A stretch of 64,000 nucleotides of DNA from Alkalicoccobacillus plakortidis. GTDB lineage: Bacteria; Bacillota; Bacilli; Bacillales; Bacillaceae_D. The stretch covers positions 1-64,000 of the forward strand of contig NZ_JAMQJY010000008.1 in assembly GCF_023703085.1 (NCBI RefSeq), read 5' to 3'. The notes beneath the pieces are model-generated. The model had not been told where the DNA came from and searched no databases. It saw nothing but the letters and a program-made list of their open reading frames with translations. Shown here piece after piece: positions 9,520 through 20,106 of the stretch. The position numbers were made by a program, and so were the translations under genes. Within the stretch, counting starts at the first letter, position 1; every line of letters begins with the position of its first letter.

Positions 9520-12500
9520 TTGCAGTTCATAAAAAGGTGTATCAATTATGTAGGATCATTGATTCAGAAGGATTCTTTTGATGTAGGTGGTTGGAGGGCA
9601 ATCAGAGCCAATTATAAGAGTCCAGACGAATACGATTATAAAGATACTGAGATGTACGCAATTGACGTGGGGGATCTACTCATTACATCTGGCGAAACCA
9701 TTTTCTTAGAGACTGAAGTTATACTTCCTAATGAGTTCAAAGATCACTCTGTTGGACTTGAGATTAAGGTGGGTCAGCATGGAATTCCAACAAATCACGA
9801 AGGCTTAGTCTACCTAGATGGAGTACCGTATCATGGGATCGACCGCAATCGAAGCTTTGTTCTTTTTCCTAAGAATAATAACCAAGGTAAAAATAAATAT
9901 CATGTAAAAATTGAACTCTTTAACCCAACTGCGCAAGTTGTAGATCAATTAAATTATCAAAATGAACCAGCAGAGTTTGCTCCAGCACCACTTTATTTGC
10001 TAGAGAGTAAATGTATCAGTCCAAATCAAGCGTTAGAAAGTCTTTTTTACACTATGAAAGTTTATTTGGAATCAGCCCTATTGTTGCGAGAAGATGACCT
10101 AAACAGATTGAAGATCGTTAAAGAGTTAACACAGGTAAAGGACTGGGTTACCAATACTTCGGAAGAGGTACTGTTACACGATTCAAATAAGGTGCGCGAG
10201 AAGGAAACCGAATTAATTCAGAATCTACAAGACCTCGATAAGAATCAAAGAGGAACCTTACATATGGTTGGTCAGTCCCATATTGACTTAGCATGGTTAT
10301 GGCCAAAAAAAGAGGCAGTGAGAAAAACCAGTCGAACATTTTCTACAATGAGCACATTACTAGATCAATATGAAGGCTTTAGTTATGCACAAAGTCAACC
10401 TCAAGCCTACGATTTTATAAAAGTACATTACCCAGATCTTTATCAAAGAGTGAAAAAGCATATCCGTGACGGACGTTGGGAGATCGTTGGTGGGATGTGG
10501 GTTGAGCCTGATTTGAATATTCCTTCAGGAGAGTCATTAGTCAGGCAGCTACTTTATGGAATGAAATTCTTTAAAGATGAATTTGAGGTGAAACCACGTA
10601 TTGAATGGTTACCAGATACATTCGGCTACTGTGCATCCCTTCCTCAATTATTAAAGAAATCAGGACTGGACTATTTCATGACCACCAAAATGAATTGGAA
10701 TGATACCAATCAGTTCCCACACGATCTTTTTTATTGGCAAGGAATTGATGGGACAACTATCCTTTCCTACTTAAATCATGGAATAAATGAGCATACACAT
10801 CCTAAGGAGATAAATGAGCATTGGAGCAGTTATAAACAAAAGACAGTTCACGCCGAACAGATGCTTCTCTATGGGCACGGAGATGGTGGAGGCGGAGTGA
10901 CAAAAGAGATGCTTGAGTATGTAGAGCGCTCAGCTAATTTACCTGGATTGCCAACGACTTCACATAGTACTGCCCATCAATTTTTTGATGGGATTGATGA
11001 AGCAAATCCAGATCTTCCTATCTGGGTAGGGGATTTGTATCTTGAATTGCATAGAGGAACGTACACAACACATGCAAGAAACAAGCGATGGAATCGAAAA
11101 GCAGAAGTCTTATATCGTGATGCAGAAATTTGGTCCAGTCTTGCCAATGCTTTTACAAAGATTAAGGTGTCAGCTGACTTAGAAGAAGGTTGGAAACAGT
11201 TACTGTTTAATCAGTTCCATGACATCATTCCTGGCACATCCATTCCAGAGGTCTATGTAAAATCAGAAGAAGATTATGAGCAAATCTTTTCTATGGGCGA
11301 AGACATAAAACAAAAATCGATCGATACTCTTGTCCAGGAAATCAATACAAAAGGAAACGGTAAACCAATTATCATTTTTAATAGTTTATCGTGGGACAGG
11401 TCTGAGGTTATAACGGTAAGAGCAGGCATAGAGCTTCTAAATCTTGATGTGTATGATGAGCAGGATCAGTTGTTAAAAAGTGATGTGAACCTGATTGCAA
11501 ATGATCAGGTAGAGCTTTCTTTCTATATTTCGGACATTCCACAAATGGGTTACTGTACAGTTTGGTTACGACCGAGAGCAGCAGAAGTTCAGGATCAGGA
11601 AGTACCGAGCTTTAGTGGGAAGTGGGAAACATCGTTTTATAAGGTTGAATGGAACGAACATGGAGAGCTTTCTAGGTTATTTGATAAGAAAGCTAATCGA
11701 GATGTGTTGAAGGAAAAAGAGTCAGCCAATCAGTTTCAAATGTTTCATGATCAGCCAACCTATTGGGATGCCTGGGACATCGACCCACGGTTTGCTCAAC
11801 AGGAAGTCGAAAAGCCCAAACTACTCTCAGTAGAAGTCATTTTAAATGGAAAGACTAAAGATCAACTTCGATTTAAATGGAAGATATCAGGTTCAGAAAT
11901 TGAGCAAGATCTTCTATTCTATCATCATTCTGCAAGAATTGACTTTAAAACAAAGGTTAGATGGTATGAAGATCATAAGCTTTTAAAGGTTGCCTTTCCG
12001 GTTGATATTCAAACTAATAAAGCTACTTTTGAAATTCCATTTGGAGCGATAGAAAGAGCGACTCATTCTAATACAAGCTGGAAAGGGCGCAATTTGAAGT
12101 GTGTGGACATCGTTTTGCAGATTTATCTGAGGGGAACTTTGGTGTAAGTCTCTTGAATGATTGTAAGTATGGTTATGACGTTAAAGGAAATACGCTCCGT
12201 CTATCTCTTCTAAGGGCACCTAAGTGGCCAGATCCTCATGCAGATCAAGGAGAGCATGAATTTACGTATTCGCTTTTACCACATGAAGACAATTGGATTG
12301 CAGCCAAAGTAACACGTCAGGGCTATGAGCTTAATCATCCAATCACATATGTACTTACAGATAATCATGAAGGGCAGTTGCCTACTAAGCAAAGCTTTAT
12401 TCGTGTTGCTGCTAAACATACGATCTTAGATACGGTAAAACCTTCGGATGACGGAGAAGGTATTGTGTTGAGAGTTTATGAATCTAGTGGAAGTAGAGAA

Positions 12501-12662
12501 TCTCTCGATATTTACATCAACGACTCTATAAACGAAGCGTATGAGACAAATTTATTGGAGGAAGAAACTTCAGCACTTACTATCGTTGACCAGACGTTAT
12601 CCACCGCTGTAACTCCATTTGAAGTAAAAACAATCAAAGTAAATGAGGTAAAAGTTGACTAA
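9520..12662 (+). CDS. GH38 alpha-mannosidase, frame broken
   Basis: Zinc-dependent retaining alpha-mannosidase. Zn ligands His254 and Asp256 are in SHIDLAWLWP, the nucleophile Asp366 is in EWLPDTFGY, and the third His is in LYGHGDGGGG near 453. The usual N-terminal cap and C-terminal beta domains are present. The start is TTG 9520, nine bases after AAAGGAG; a TTG at 9511 abuts the ribosome site and is unlikely. The frame breaks at 12077-12081, where AGCTGGAAAGG lacks one G of the expected GCTGGGAAAGG. Joined, it reads FEVCGHRFADLSEGNFGVSL and gives 1047 residues, normal for the family. No signal peptide; likely cytoplasmic. Confidence 0.9.
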
Positions 12663-12683
12663 ATGAAGAGGTGAGCGTTTTTC

Positions 12684-14975
12684 ATGAAATTTAAGGACCC
12701 ATTCATTCCAATTGATGAACGAGTAGAGGACTTACTATCGCAGATGACTTTAAAAGAAAAAGTTGGTCAACTTAATCAAAAGATGTATGGCTTGCATGCT
12801 TATACAAAAACGATAAGTGGTATAGAACTAACAGATGCTTTTAAAGAAGAGGTGAATTTTGGTGATGGAATTGGCGCCATTTATGGACTTTTTCGATCCG
12901 ATCCTTGGTCTGCTGTAACGTATAAAAATGGAATTCCAACAGAGGAAAACGCTAAGGTTTCAAATGATGTGCAGCGTTATATCATTGAAAATACAAGACT
13001 AGGCATTCCTGTACTATTGTCCGAAGAATGTCCACATGGCCATCAAGCATTAGATGGAACAATGATTCCCACAAACTTGGGGGCAGGATCAACCTGGAAT
13101 CCTGAGCTGATGGAAGAGGCATATGGTCACATCGCTTCAGAGATTCGGTCGCGAGGAGCTCATTTAGGACTTATTTCGACACTGGATATATTGCGGGATC
13201 CTAGATGGGGTAGATCTGAGGAATGTTTTAGCGAAGATCCATTTTTAGCTGCAAAAATGACAACAGCAGCAGTTTATGGATTACAAGGAAGGGCACATCA
13301 ACGGTCCACCCACAAAATAGCGGCCATTCTTAAACATTTTGCCGCACAAGGAGCAGGTGAAAGAGGACTTAATGCAGGACCAGTTGCTATAGGAGAGAGA
13401 GAATTGCGCGAAATTCATCTGCCTGGAATGAAGGCAGGCGTGGCTGCAGGAGCTTATGGGTGTATGGCTGCATATAACGAGATTGATGGCATCCCATGTC
13501 ATGCAAATGAAACGTTACTTACCGACATTCTAAGAGGAGAATGGGGGTTTGAAGGAATTGTAATGGCTGATGGAACAGCGAATGATCGTCTTAATCTTTT
13601 AACGGGAAGCTACGAAAAGGCGGGAGCACTAGCTCTAAAAGCAGGTGTAGATTTAAGTTTGTGGGATCTCTCCTTCACAAAATTAGCTGATGCTGTAAAT
13701 AGTGGTGTCGTAGAAGAAGGTTATATTGACCGCGCTGTTCGGCGTGTTTTAAAGTTGAAATTTTCATTAGGCCTGTTTGAAAACCCATACACTGATGAAG
13801 GGCAATTAAAAGAAGTCATTACTAATAACGCATTCAAAGCAGTAAATGTCCAGGTTGCGCGTGAATCAATTGTACTATTAAAAAATGAAGACATGATCCT
13901 ACCATTAGATACAAAAACGAAAAAGATTGCTGTGATTGGACCTAACGCAAATCAAATTTATCATCAACTTGGAGACTACACGTCGATTCAAGCAGAAAAC
14001 AAAGGTACGACCATTTTAGATGGAATTGTAAAACGTAGTCAGGGCGAGGTTTCTTTTGCACAGGGTTGCAGTGTGAGGGGAGATTCTAAGGATGGGTTTG
14101 CCGAAGCGATTGCACTTACAAAAGAAGCTGAGGTGGCACTCGTTGTGATAGGGGGCAGCAGTGCTCGTAATTTTGATATCACCTTTGATACAAATGGAGC
14201 TGCGATCATGCACGATAATCCAACAGATATGGATTGTGGAGAAGGCGTAGATGTTGCTGATCTGAGTCTTGGAGGAGTTCAAGCTCAGCTTATTAAAGAG
14301 TTAGTCAAGACAGGTACACCAATCGTTGCTATCTTAATTCAAGGCAGGCCACATGCCATAGCTGACGTCGTTGAAGAATGTAAGGCCGTTATTTGTGGGT
14401 GGTATCCCGGCGAAGAAGGTGGCACGGCTATGAGTGAGATTATATTTGGTGAGGTTAATCCGAGTGGGAAGCTTCCTGTATCTATCCCTCGCTCAAGTGC
14501 GCAGCTTCCTATCTTCTATAACTACAAGGACCAAGGTAGAGAACCGAACTATTTAGATATGGATGCAGCACCTCTATTTCCATTTGGATATGGCTTGAGT
14601 TATTCCGAGTTTGACTTAACTAATTTACGTATATCACAAAAAGAGATACTCAGCTCAGAACTAGATAATGATAACAAAATTGAAGTTCAAATAGACGTGA
14701 TGAATGTGGGTTCGGTTACAGGCGCTGAAGTGGTACAGTTGTATATAAAAGATTTAGAGGCTAGCACTACCCGCAGAGTGAAGGAGTTAAAAGCCTTCAA
14801 GAAAGTATTGCTCAAACCGCAAGAAAAACAAACCTTATCACTCGTATTAGGGAAAGAAGACTTATCAATTTGGAACAATAAAATGAACTTTGTACTTGAG
14901 CCCGGTGATGTAAAGATAATGGTTGGGACGAGTTCAGTAGACACTCTCGAATCGTATATAACCATTACAAACTAA
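12684..14975 (+). CDS. GH3 beta-glycosidase
   Basis: A 763-residue GH3 enzyme of the beta-glucosidase/beta-xylosidase type. Domain 1 is a TIM barrel with LKHFAAQG near 216 and the nucleophile loop GIVMADGTANDR, Asp296. Domain 2 is the alpha/beta sandwich from about 400, and a fibronectin III-like domain ends the protein. The residues around the nucleophile (MADGT) differ from the common SDWGA, so the substrate class is uncertain. No signal peptide. It lies 21 bases after the mannosidase and closes the first half of the locus. It could act on beta-linked GlcNAc, glucose or mannose left after mannosidase action (inference). Confidence 0.87.
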   Translation: MKFKDPFIPIDERVEDLLSQMTLKEKVGQLNQKMYGLHAYTKTISGIELTDAFKEEVNFGDGIGAIYGLFRSDPWSAVTYKNGIPTEENAKVSNDVQRYIIENTRLGIPVLLSEECPHGHQALDGTMIPTNLGAGSTWNPELMEEAYGHIASEIRSRGAHLGLISTLDILRDPRWGRSEECFSEDPFLAAKMTTAAVYGLQGRAHQRSTHKIAAILKHFAAQGAGERGLNAGPVAIGERELREIHLPGMKAGVAAGAYGCMAAYNEIDGIPCHANETLLTDILRGEWGFEGIVMADGTANDRLNLLTGSYEKAGALALKAGVDLSLWDLSFTKLADAVNSGVVEEGYIDRAVRRVLKLKFSLGLFENPYTDEGQLKEVITNNAFKAVNVQVARESIVLLKNEDMILPLDTKTKKIAVIGPNANQIYHQLGDYTSIQAENKGTTILDGIVKRSQGEVSFAQGCSVRGDSKDGFAEAIALTKEAEVALVVIGGSSARNFDITFDTNGAAIMHDNPTDMDCGEGVDVADLSLGGVQAQLIKELVKTGTPIVAILIQGRPHAIADVVEECKAVICGWYPGEEGGTAMSEIIFGEVNPSGKLPVSIPRSSAQLPIFYNYKDQGREPNYLDMDAAPLFPFGYGLSYSEFDLTNLRISQKEILSSELDNDNKIEVQIDVMNVGSVTGAEVVQLYIKDLEASTTRRVKELKAFKKVLLKPQEKQTLSLVLGKEDLSIWNNKMNFVLEPGDVKIMVGTSSVDTLESYITITN

Positions 14976-15007
14976 TACTACGGAAAAAGGCAACCAAGAA
15001 AAAATAG

Positions 15008-15059
15008 AGGGATTTACATTCTTTAATGACGCAAAATCTAAATAAGAGTGTAAATCCCT
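15008..15059 (+). terminator. Long hairpin, possible terminator
   Basis: 16-bp inverted repeat AGGGATTTACATTCTT / AAGAGTGTAAATCCCT with one G-T pair, 33 bases after the GH3 stop. The T-run is missing, so termination would be atypical. The rest of the gap to 15252 shows no other clear element. Confidence 0.6.
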
Positions 15060-15252
15060 ATTGCTTGTTTATGCATTTATTCGCTATCATATAAACTATA
15101 CAATTCCTTAATATATTAGAAAAGTAGTAGGTTTCATTTAAAGTCATTCTCACAACTAGTCACGCCCTATTTTTTCAGGAACAACAAAATGAAAAGGCTT
15201 ACTTTTCCGGGTGTTTTCATCGTGTTTATAGAAGAAGTTGAGGGGGAGTTAA

Positions 15253-17514
15253 ATGGCGCTTAGTAAATTTAGATCTAAGTTATTATATAAATATATTATC
15301 TCCTATCTACTAATATTTCTTGTACCCTTTACGGTAATGAGTGTGGTCATCTATTTAAATGCAGTATCAAGCTTGAGAGAAGAAATTGAGCATTCTAACA
15401 TCTATAACCTGGAGCAGGTCAGAAATATGACGGATGAGCGGTTGTCTGAGTTAGATACATTATCAGCGCGAATTTCATTTGATGCTCGCTTAACACCTTA
15501 TATGGTAAGCCACGGCTACTATAGTGGAGAAGCAACGGACGAGTTAAAAAAGTATAAAGCGAATAGTGCCATTATAGAAGAGTTGTTTATTTATTATCAT
15601 AGAAACGAAACATTATATTCTACACATGGATCTTATTCCATTGATGCCCTTTTGCAAAATAGTTATCAAATTGAACAACTGGGAAAAGAACATTTAATAA
15701 ATGATTTGCAGACAAAAATGCCTTTGATTCGTGTGGTAAATGATGTAGTGATTAACGAAGAAGTTCATGAGAATCTCATTGTCTATTTTGTCCCGATCGC
15801 ACCTAATTCCGAGAACCCACATGGAACTGTCATGTTTTTTATTGAAGAATCCACAATTATCAATATGATAAAAAATATACTGGGTGAAATTGACGGTAAT
15901 GTTTATGTCTTTAACGAGGAAGGACAAACCATTGCTTCAACCATTAGCGATGATTCTGTGAAGACAGCAAATTTCGCATCCTTATTAAATGGACATACTG
16001 GAGTAGATACGGTTGAGATAGAAGGGAAAGATTACTCCACCGTTTCGGTTCAGTCTGAAATAAGTGGCTGGAGATTTGTTACTGTTATGGACCCTAATCA
16101 ATTTTTTGGTAAGCTGCTTAATATGCAATTTTTTATTTCATCCTTTTTGGTTGGGTTGTTTATTGTTGGACTAATTCTTGCTATTTTATTTGGAAAAAAT
16201 CAATACAAGCCGATAAAGCATCTATTTAATATTGCAAACAAAGGAAACAAAGCAAACGCGCTTCTAAAAGGTGAAAACGAGCTGGAAACGATCGGAAAAT
16301 CCTTCACTACCTTATATGAAGATCACGAACTCTTAAATGAAACGGTTGATTTGCATCAGCCATTTGCTAAAGAGCAATTTCTTATTAGGCTGTTAAAAGG
16401 GAATTATAGAGATGATCAAGAGATCCGATCCATTATGGAGACCCTAAACATATCCTTTAAAGAAGGAGAGTTTTTTGTAGCAATTGTTCATTTTGAAACG
16501 GGTACATTTTGCGAAGAGAATATCAATGAAAAAGACAATGTGATTCAAATGGTTGCAAACATTGAACTAAATGACGCATCAGCGTATGGTGTTGACTTAC
16601 TATATTCTGATTCTATTGCGATTGTAGTGAGTTTCGCAACAAGTTCATCAGATGATGTGAATGTGTTGAGAGAGGAGATCGTACGAGCTATTCAGACATT
16701 TATGGAGAATTATTTTGTTCATCTCCCAACAATTGGTGTGGGTCTCCCATACAACAATATTACAAAAATTAATCGATCCTATATCGAGGCACTTGCTACT
16801 GTAGAATATACATTCTCAAAACCTCAAGGCAGTGTTATTTACTTCGAAGATATTGGAACAGAATCAAAGCATTTACTAGGGTACCTGAAGGAAGAGCAGA
16901 TTAAATACGTGCAAAGCTTAAAGCAAGGCGATAACATCGTTGCCACTGAAATGTTAACTGATATGTTTAGTGCGTTAGAAAAGAAAGAGCTCTCTATCAA
17001 TGAAATGAAGTGTATTTGTTTTGATATTATTAACACCACACTAAAAACGGTTTCAGAATTAGGTTTTAATAAACATGTTACGAATCTTAATAGTTTGATT
17101 GATTTTGAATCCATTAACCAGTTACATAAACAACTAAATCATTTGGTTGAGGTCATTTGTAATGAAGTAGAAATTAAAAAAGACAGTCATAACGTAAAAT
17201 TAAGGGAAGATGTTTTAACATTTATACAAAGAAATTATAAAATGTACGAAATTTCGTTAGATTATGTTGCTCAGGAGTTTTTCCTATCAGTATCTTACCT
17301 TAGTCGATTTATTAAAGAGCAAACTGGTGTAACCTTTACCCAGTTTATTCAAGACTTACGTATACAATATGTTAAAAATCAGTTAACGGGCACAGATGAA
17401 CCTATTAAGGATATTGTGGTTCAAGTTGGCTATAAGGATGTCGCCAATTTCATTCGTAAGTTTAAGAAAATTGAAGGAGTTACACCTGGACAGTACCGTA
17501 AGCTCCATAGATGA
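15253..17514 (+). CDS. Membrane-anchored AraC-family regulator
   Basis: A 753-residue regulator combining an extracellular sensor with DNA binding in one chain. There is a first membrane span at about 12-33 after a basic start, an extracellular domain of about 250 residues, a second span near 290-312 (FLVGLFIVGLILAILFG), a cytoplasmic linker and a C-terminal double HTH from about 650. The HTH includes ISLDYVAQEFFLSVSYLSRF and ends GVTPGQYRK. This architecture is used in Bacillus to sense a carbohydrate outside and switch on the adjacent uptake genes. It sits between the two halves of the glycan locus and has its own terminator. It starts at ATG 15253 after GAGGGGGAG. Confidence 0.88.
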   Translation: MALSKFRSKLLYKYIISYLLIFLVPFTVMSVVIYLNAVSSLREEIEHSNIYNLEQVRNMTDERLSELDTLSARISFDARLTPYMVSHGYYSGEATDELKKYKANSAIIEELFIYYHRNETLYSTHGSYSIDALLQNSYQIEQLGKEHLINDLQTKMPLIRVVNDVVINEEVHENLIVYFVPIAPNSENPHGTVMFFIEESTIINMIKNILGEIDGNVYVFNEEGQTIASTISDDSVKTANFASLLNGHTGVDTVEIEGKDYSTVSVQSEISGWRFVTVMDPNQFFGKLLNMQFFISSFLVGLFIVGLILAILFGKNQYKPIKHLFNIANKGNKANALLKGENELETIGKSFTTLYEDHELLNETVDLHQPFAKEQFLIRLLKGNYRDDQEIRSIMETLNISFKEGEFFVAIVHFETGTFCEENINEKDNVIQMVANIELNDASAYGVDLLYSDSIAIVVSFATSSSDDVNVLREEIVRAIQTFMENYFVHLPTIGVGLPYNNITKINRSYIEALATVEYTFSKPQGSVIYFEDIGTESKHLLGYLKEEQIKYVQSLKQGDNIVATEMLTDMFSALEKKELSINEMKCICFDIINTTLKTVSELGFNKHVTNLNSLIDFESINQLHKQLNHLVEVICNEVEIKKDSHNVKLREDVLTFIQRNYKMYEISLDYVAQEFFLSVSYLSRFIKEQTGVTFTQFIQDLRIQYVKNQLTGTDEPIKDIVVQVGYKDVANFIRKFKKIEGVTPGQYRKLHR

Positions 17515-17569
17515 GGCTGTGTACACAAACAGAATGACAAGTACATAACGAGAGAGTGAGCCTGTAGAG

Positions 17570-17602
17570 ATCCGAACGTTAAGAATAATGTTCGGATTTT
17601 TT
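17570..17602 (+). terminator. Rho-independent terminator
   Basis: Stem ATCCGAAC / GTTCGGAT followed by TTTTTT, 55 bases after the regulator stop. The rest of the 315-base gap holds only the cre-like palindrome listed next. Confidence 0.85.
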
Positions 17603-17795
17603 ATGCCTTTTATCAAAAAAATGGGCAGTTACCATTCAAAACTGAAATGACGATGGAAAACATATAAAAGGCGAAATGACATACTTTCATCCGTAAACCA
17701 TACGACTTTGCTGAAAAATAACAGAACGTTTGGATGATTCTGGCTATGTATTAGACATGCTACATATTGATCATACATTAAAAACTATTTAGTAT

Positions 17796-17809
17796 TGTAA
17801 GCAGTTACA
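17796..17809 (+). promoter_or_regulatory. cre-like palindrome upstream of the GH125 operon
   Basis: TGTAAGCAGTTACA differs from the cre consensus only at position 8 (A for G). Its outer arms TGTAA/TTACA are perfectly symmetric. It lies 27 bases before the start codon of the GH125 gene, so it could serve CcpA or the local regulator. Confidence 0.5.
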
Positions 17810-17835
17810 TTAAATTTCGAACTAAGGGTGTGAGA

Positions 17836-19173
17836 ATGATGAAGATGCCATTACCTGATTCCATGGTTTCCTTAATTGAAGAAGTGAAAAGTCTATTTCC
17901 GGATGATCCGAAAACTCAGAGAATGTTTGAAAAGTGTTTTTCAAACACGTATGAAACAACTATTCGTTCTCAAAAGGATGGGACAACATTTGTCATTACA
18001 GGTGATATACCTGCTATGTGGTTAAGAGATTCAACAGCCCAAGTACGTCCATATTTGTTACTGGCAGAAGTAGATACAAATATGGCGGATCTAATTGAAG
18101 GGGTAATAGCCAAACAGATATCCTATATTAATCACGACCCTTATGCGAATGCATTTAATGAGGAGAGTAATGGCAATCGATATCATAATGATAAAACCGA
18201 TATGACTGCTCTTATGTGGGAGAGAAAATATGAAATTGATTCGTTATGCTATCCCATACAGTTAGCATATCTGTTCTGGAAATCAACTGGTAGGACCTCT
18301 CATTTTAATAAATCATTTCATCAAGCCGTAGAAAGCATACTTAATGTCTGGAAAATAGAACAGAATCATAGTGAACATTCAGATTATCATTTTGAGAGAG
18401 ACGGATGCCCGCCCCAAGATACATTATCACATGAAGGGAAAGGTGCTCCAGTTACTTATACAGGTATGACGTGGAGTGGTTTTCGCCCAAGTGATGATGC
18501 TTGTCAATACGGCTATCTCATTCCATCTAATATGTTTGCGGTTGTTTGTTTGCGTCAGCTTGCAGAAATTGCCCAGCAGGTACTTGGAGATGACGAGCTT
18601 ACACATACAGCACTTCATTTAGCTGACGAAATAAATCAAGGCATTCAAACCTATGGAAAAGTCGATCATCCTAAATTTGGAACCATTTATGCCTACGAAA
18701 CAGACGGTCTTGGAAACTACAACTTAATGGATGATGCCAACGTTCCTAGTCTGCTTTCGTTGCCATACCTAGGATACTGCGAGATAGACGATCCAACGTA
18801 CTTAAATACAAGAGCTTTTATTTTAAGTAAGGATAATCCTTACTATTTTGAGGGAACTGCAGCCAAAGGAATTGGAAGTCCTCATACACCAGAGAACTAT
18901 ATATGGCACATTGCACTAGCTATTCAAGGGATGACCGCTTCTAATCTTGAGGAAAGAGATGAGATTCTTTCGCTTTTTAAACAAACAGATGCAAATCAAC
19001 ATTTGATGCATGAGGGTTTTGACGTAAACAACCCGGAACAATATACCAGACCATGGTTTTCATGGGCAAATTCTATGTTTAGTGAGTTCTTACTTTATTA
19101 TTGCCAGTATAGTGTTAAGGGAAGTCCTTTCTATAAGAAGTTAAACCTAGAAAAAAATATTAATAAGAGGTGA
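17836..19173 (+). CDS. GH125 exo-alpha-1,6-mannosidase
   Basis: GH125 (formerly DUF1237) inverting, metal-independent exo-mannosidase, specific for alpha-1,6 linkages in characterised members. The family signatures are FVITGDIPAMWLRDSTAQVR near residue 55, HNDKTDMTALMWERKYEID and TGMTWSGFRPSDDACQYGY near 215. About 445 residues is normal. No signal peptide. ATG 17836 is chosen with AAGGGTG ahead; GTG 17830 would overlap that site. Together with GH38 it would strip both types of mannose from an N-glycan-like or mannan oligosaccharide. The next gene starts six bases after its stop, so it heads an operon. Confidence 0.9.
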   Translation: MMKMPLPDSMVSLIEEVKSLFPDDPKTQRMFEKCFSNTYETTIRSQKDGTTFVITGDIPAMWLRDSTAQVRPYLLLAEVDTNMADLIEGVIAKQISYINHDPYANAFNEESNGNRYHNDKTDMTALMWERKYEIDSLCYPIQLAYLFWKSTGRTSHFNKSFHQAVESILNVWKIEQNHSEHSDYHFERDGCPPQDTLSHEGKGAPVTYTGMTWSGFRPSDDACQYGYLIPSNMFAVVCLRQLAEIAQQVLGDDELTHTALHLADEINQGIQTYGKVDHPKFGTIYAYETDGLGNYNLMDDANVPSLLSLPYLGYCEIDDPTYLNTRAFILSKDNPYYFEGTAAKGIGSPHTPENYIWHIALAIQGMTASNLEERDEILSLFKQTDANQHLMHEGFDVNNPEQYTRPWFSWANSMFSEFLLYYCQYSVKGSPFYKKLNLEKNINKR

Positions 19174-19179
19174 AGAGAA

Positions 19180-20052
19180 ATGAAGGTAGGGTTAAGCACA
19201 TATAGTTTATTAGAGGCGATTGAAGCAGGAGAGATGACAATTCTAGACGTTTTCCAATGGGTCGCTGATCATGGTGGTGAGCATGTTGAACTTGTTCCTT
19301 ATGGTTTTAGTCTTGTAGATGATATAGAACTTGCAACTTCGGTAAAGGAGAAAGCTGCAGAACTTGGCTTGGAGATTTCGAATTATTCGATGCCTGCAAA
19401 TTTTGTTCAAGCCACTGAAGCAGAATTTGAGGAAGAGGTTGCTCGAATAAAGAAGCATGTTGATCTACTAGATCATATGAATATTCGACACTTGAGGCAT
19501 GATGTGACGGCATTTACTCTACCTCCAGAAAAAAGAACGATCGAATACTTTGAAAATGCTCTCCCTCAAATGGTAGAAGGTAGCCGACGTATCGCTGATT
19601 ACGCAGCTCAATTTGCGATCACGACAACAATCGAAAATCATGGTATGGCTGTTCAGCATAGCGATAGAGTTCAACGTGTCCTGCAAGCAGTGGATCGTCC
19701 TAATTTCAAAACGACGTTGGATGTCGGGAATTTCCTTTGTGTGGATGAGGATCCTATCGTAGGAGTAAGTAAAAATCTTCCTTATGCCTCCCTCATTCAT
19801 GTCAAAGATTTTTATATTCGACCAAGCAATGAGCACCCTGGTGAAGGAAAGTGGTTTGAATCAGCAAATGGTAATTTCTTAAGAGGCTCGATATTTGGTC
19901 AAGGTGATGTGAACACAAGAGAGATTATTAAACGAGTTAAACAATCAGGATATGATGGATACCTCACTCTAGAGTTTGAGGGGATGGAAGAATGTAGAAT
20001 GGGAAGTCGAATTGGACTTGAAAATGTAAAGAGGCTTTGGGAAGAGGCGTAA
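19180..20052 (+). CDS. Sugar-phosphate-isomerase/epimerase-like TIM-barrel protein (copy 1)
   Basis: 290-residue TIM barrel of the AP-endonuclease-2/xylose-isomerase-like superfamily. Likely metal ligands are E152 (TTIENHG), D181 (KTTLDVGNFLCVDEDP), H207 (LIHVKDFY) and the Glu pair in LTLEFEG near 265. Members act as epimerases, isomerases or hydratases, and some work on 3-keto glycosides made by Gfo/Idh/MocA partners. A closely similar paralogue lies at 22033. The ribosome site is AAGAGGTGAAGAG. Substrate is unknown; the neighbouring oxidoreductases suggest a keto-sugar. Confidence 0.85.
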   Translation: MKVGLSTYSLLEAIEAGEMTILDVFQWVADHGGEHVELVPYGFSLVDDIELATSVKEKAAELGLEISNYSMPANFVQATEAEFEEEVARIKKHVDLLDHMNIRHLRHDVTAFTLPPEKRTIEYFENALPQMVEGSRRIADYAAQFAITTTIENHGMAVQHSDRVQRVLQAVDRPNFKTTLDVGNFLCVDEDPIVGVSKNLPYASLIHVKDFYIRPSNEHPGEGKWFESANGNFLRGSIFGQGDVNTREIIKRVKQSGYDGYLTLEFEGMEECRMGSRIGLENVKRLWEEA

Positions 20053-20106
20053 GCTAAAGAATGTTGCAGGTAACATGTTACGTATATAAAAAAGAGGTGA
20101 ATAGCT

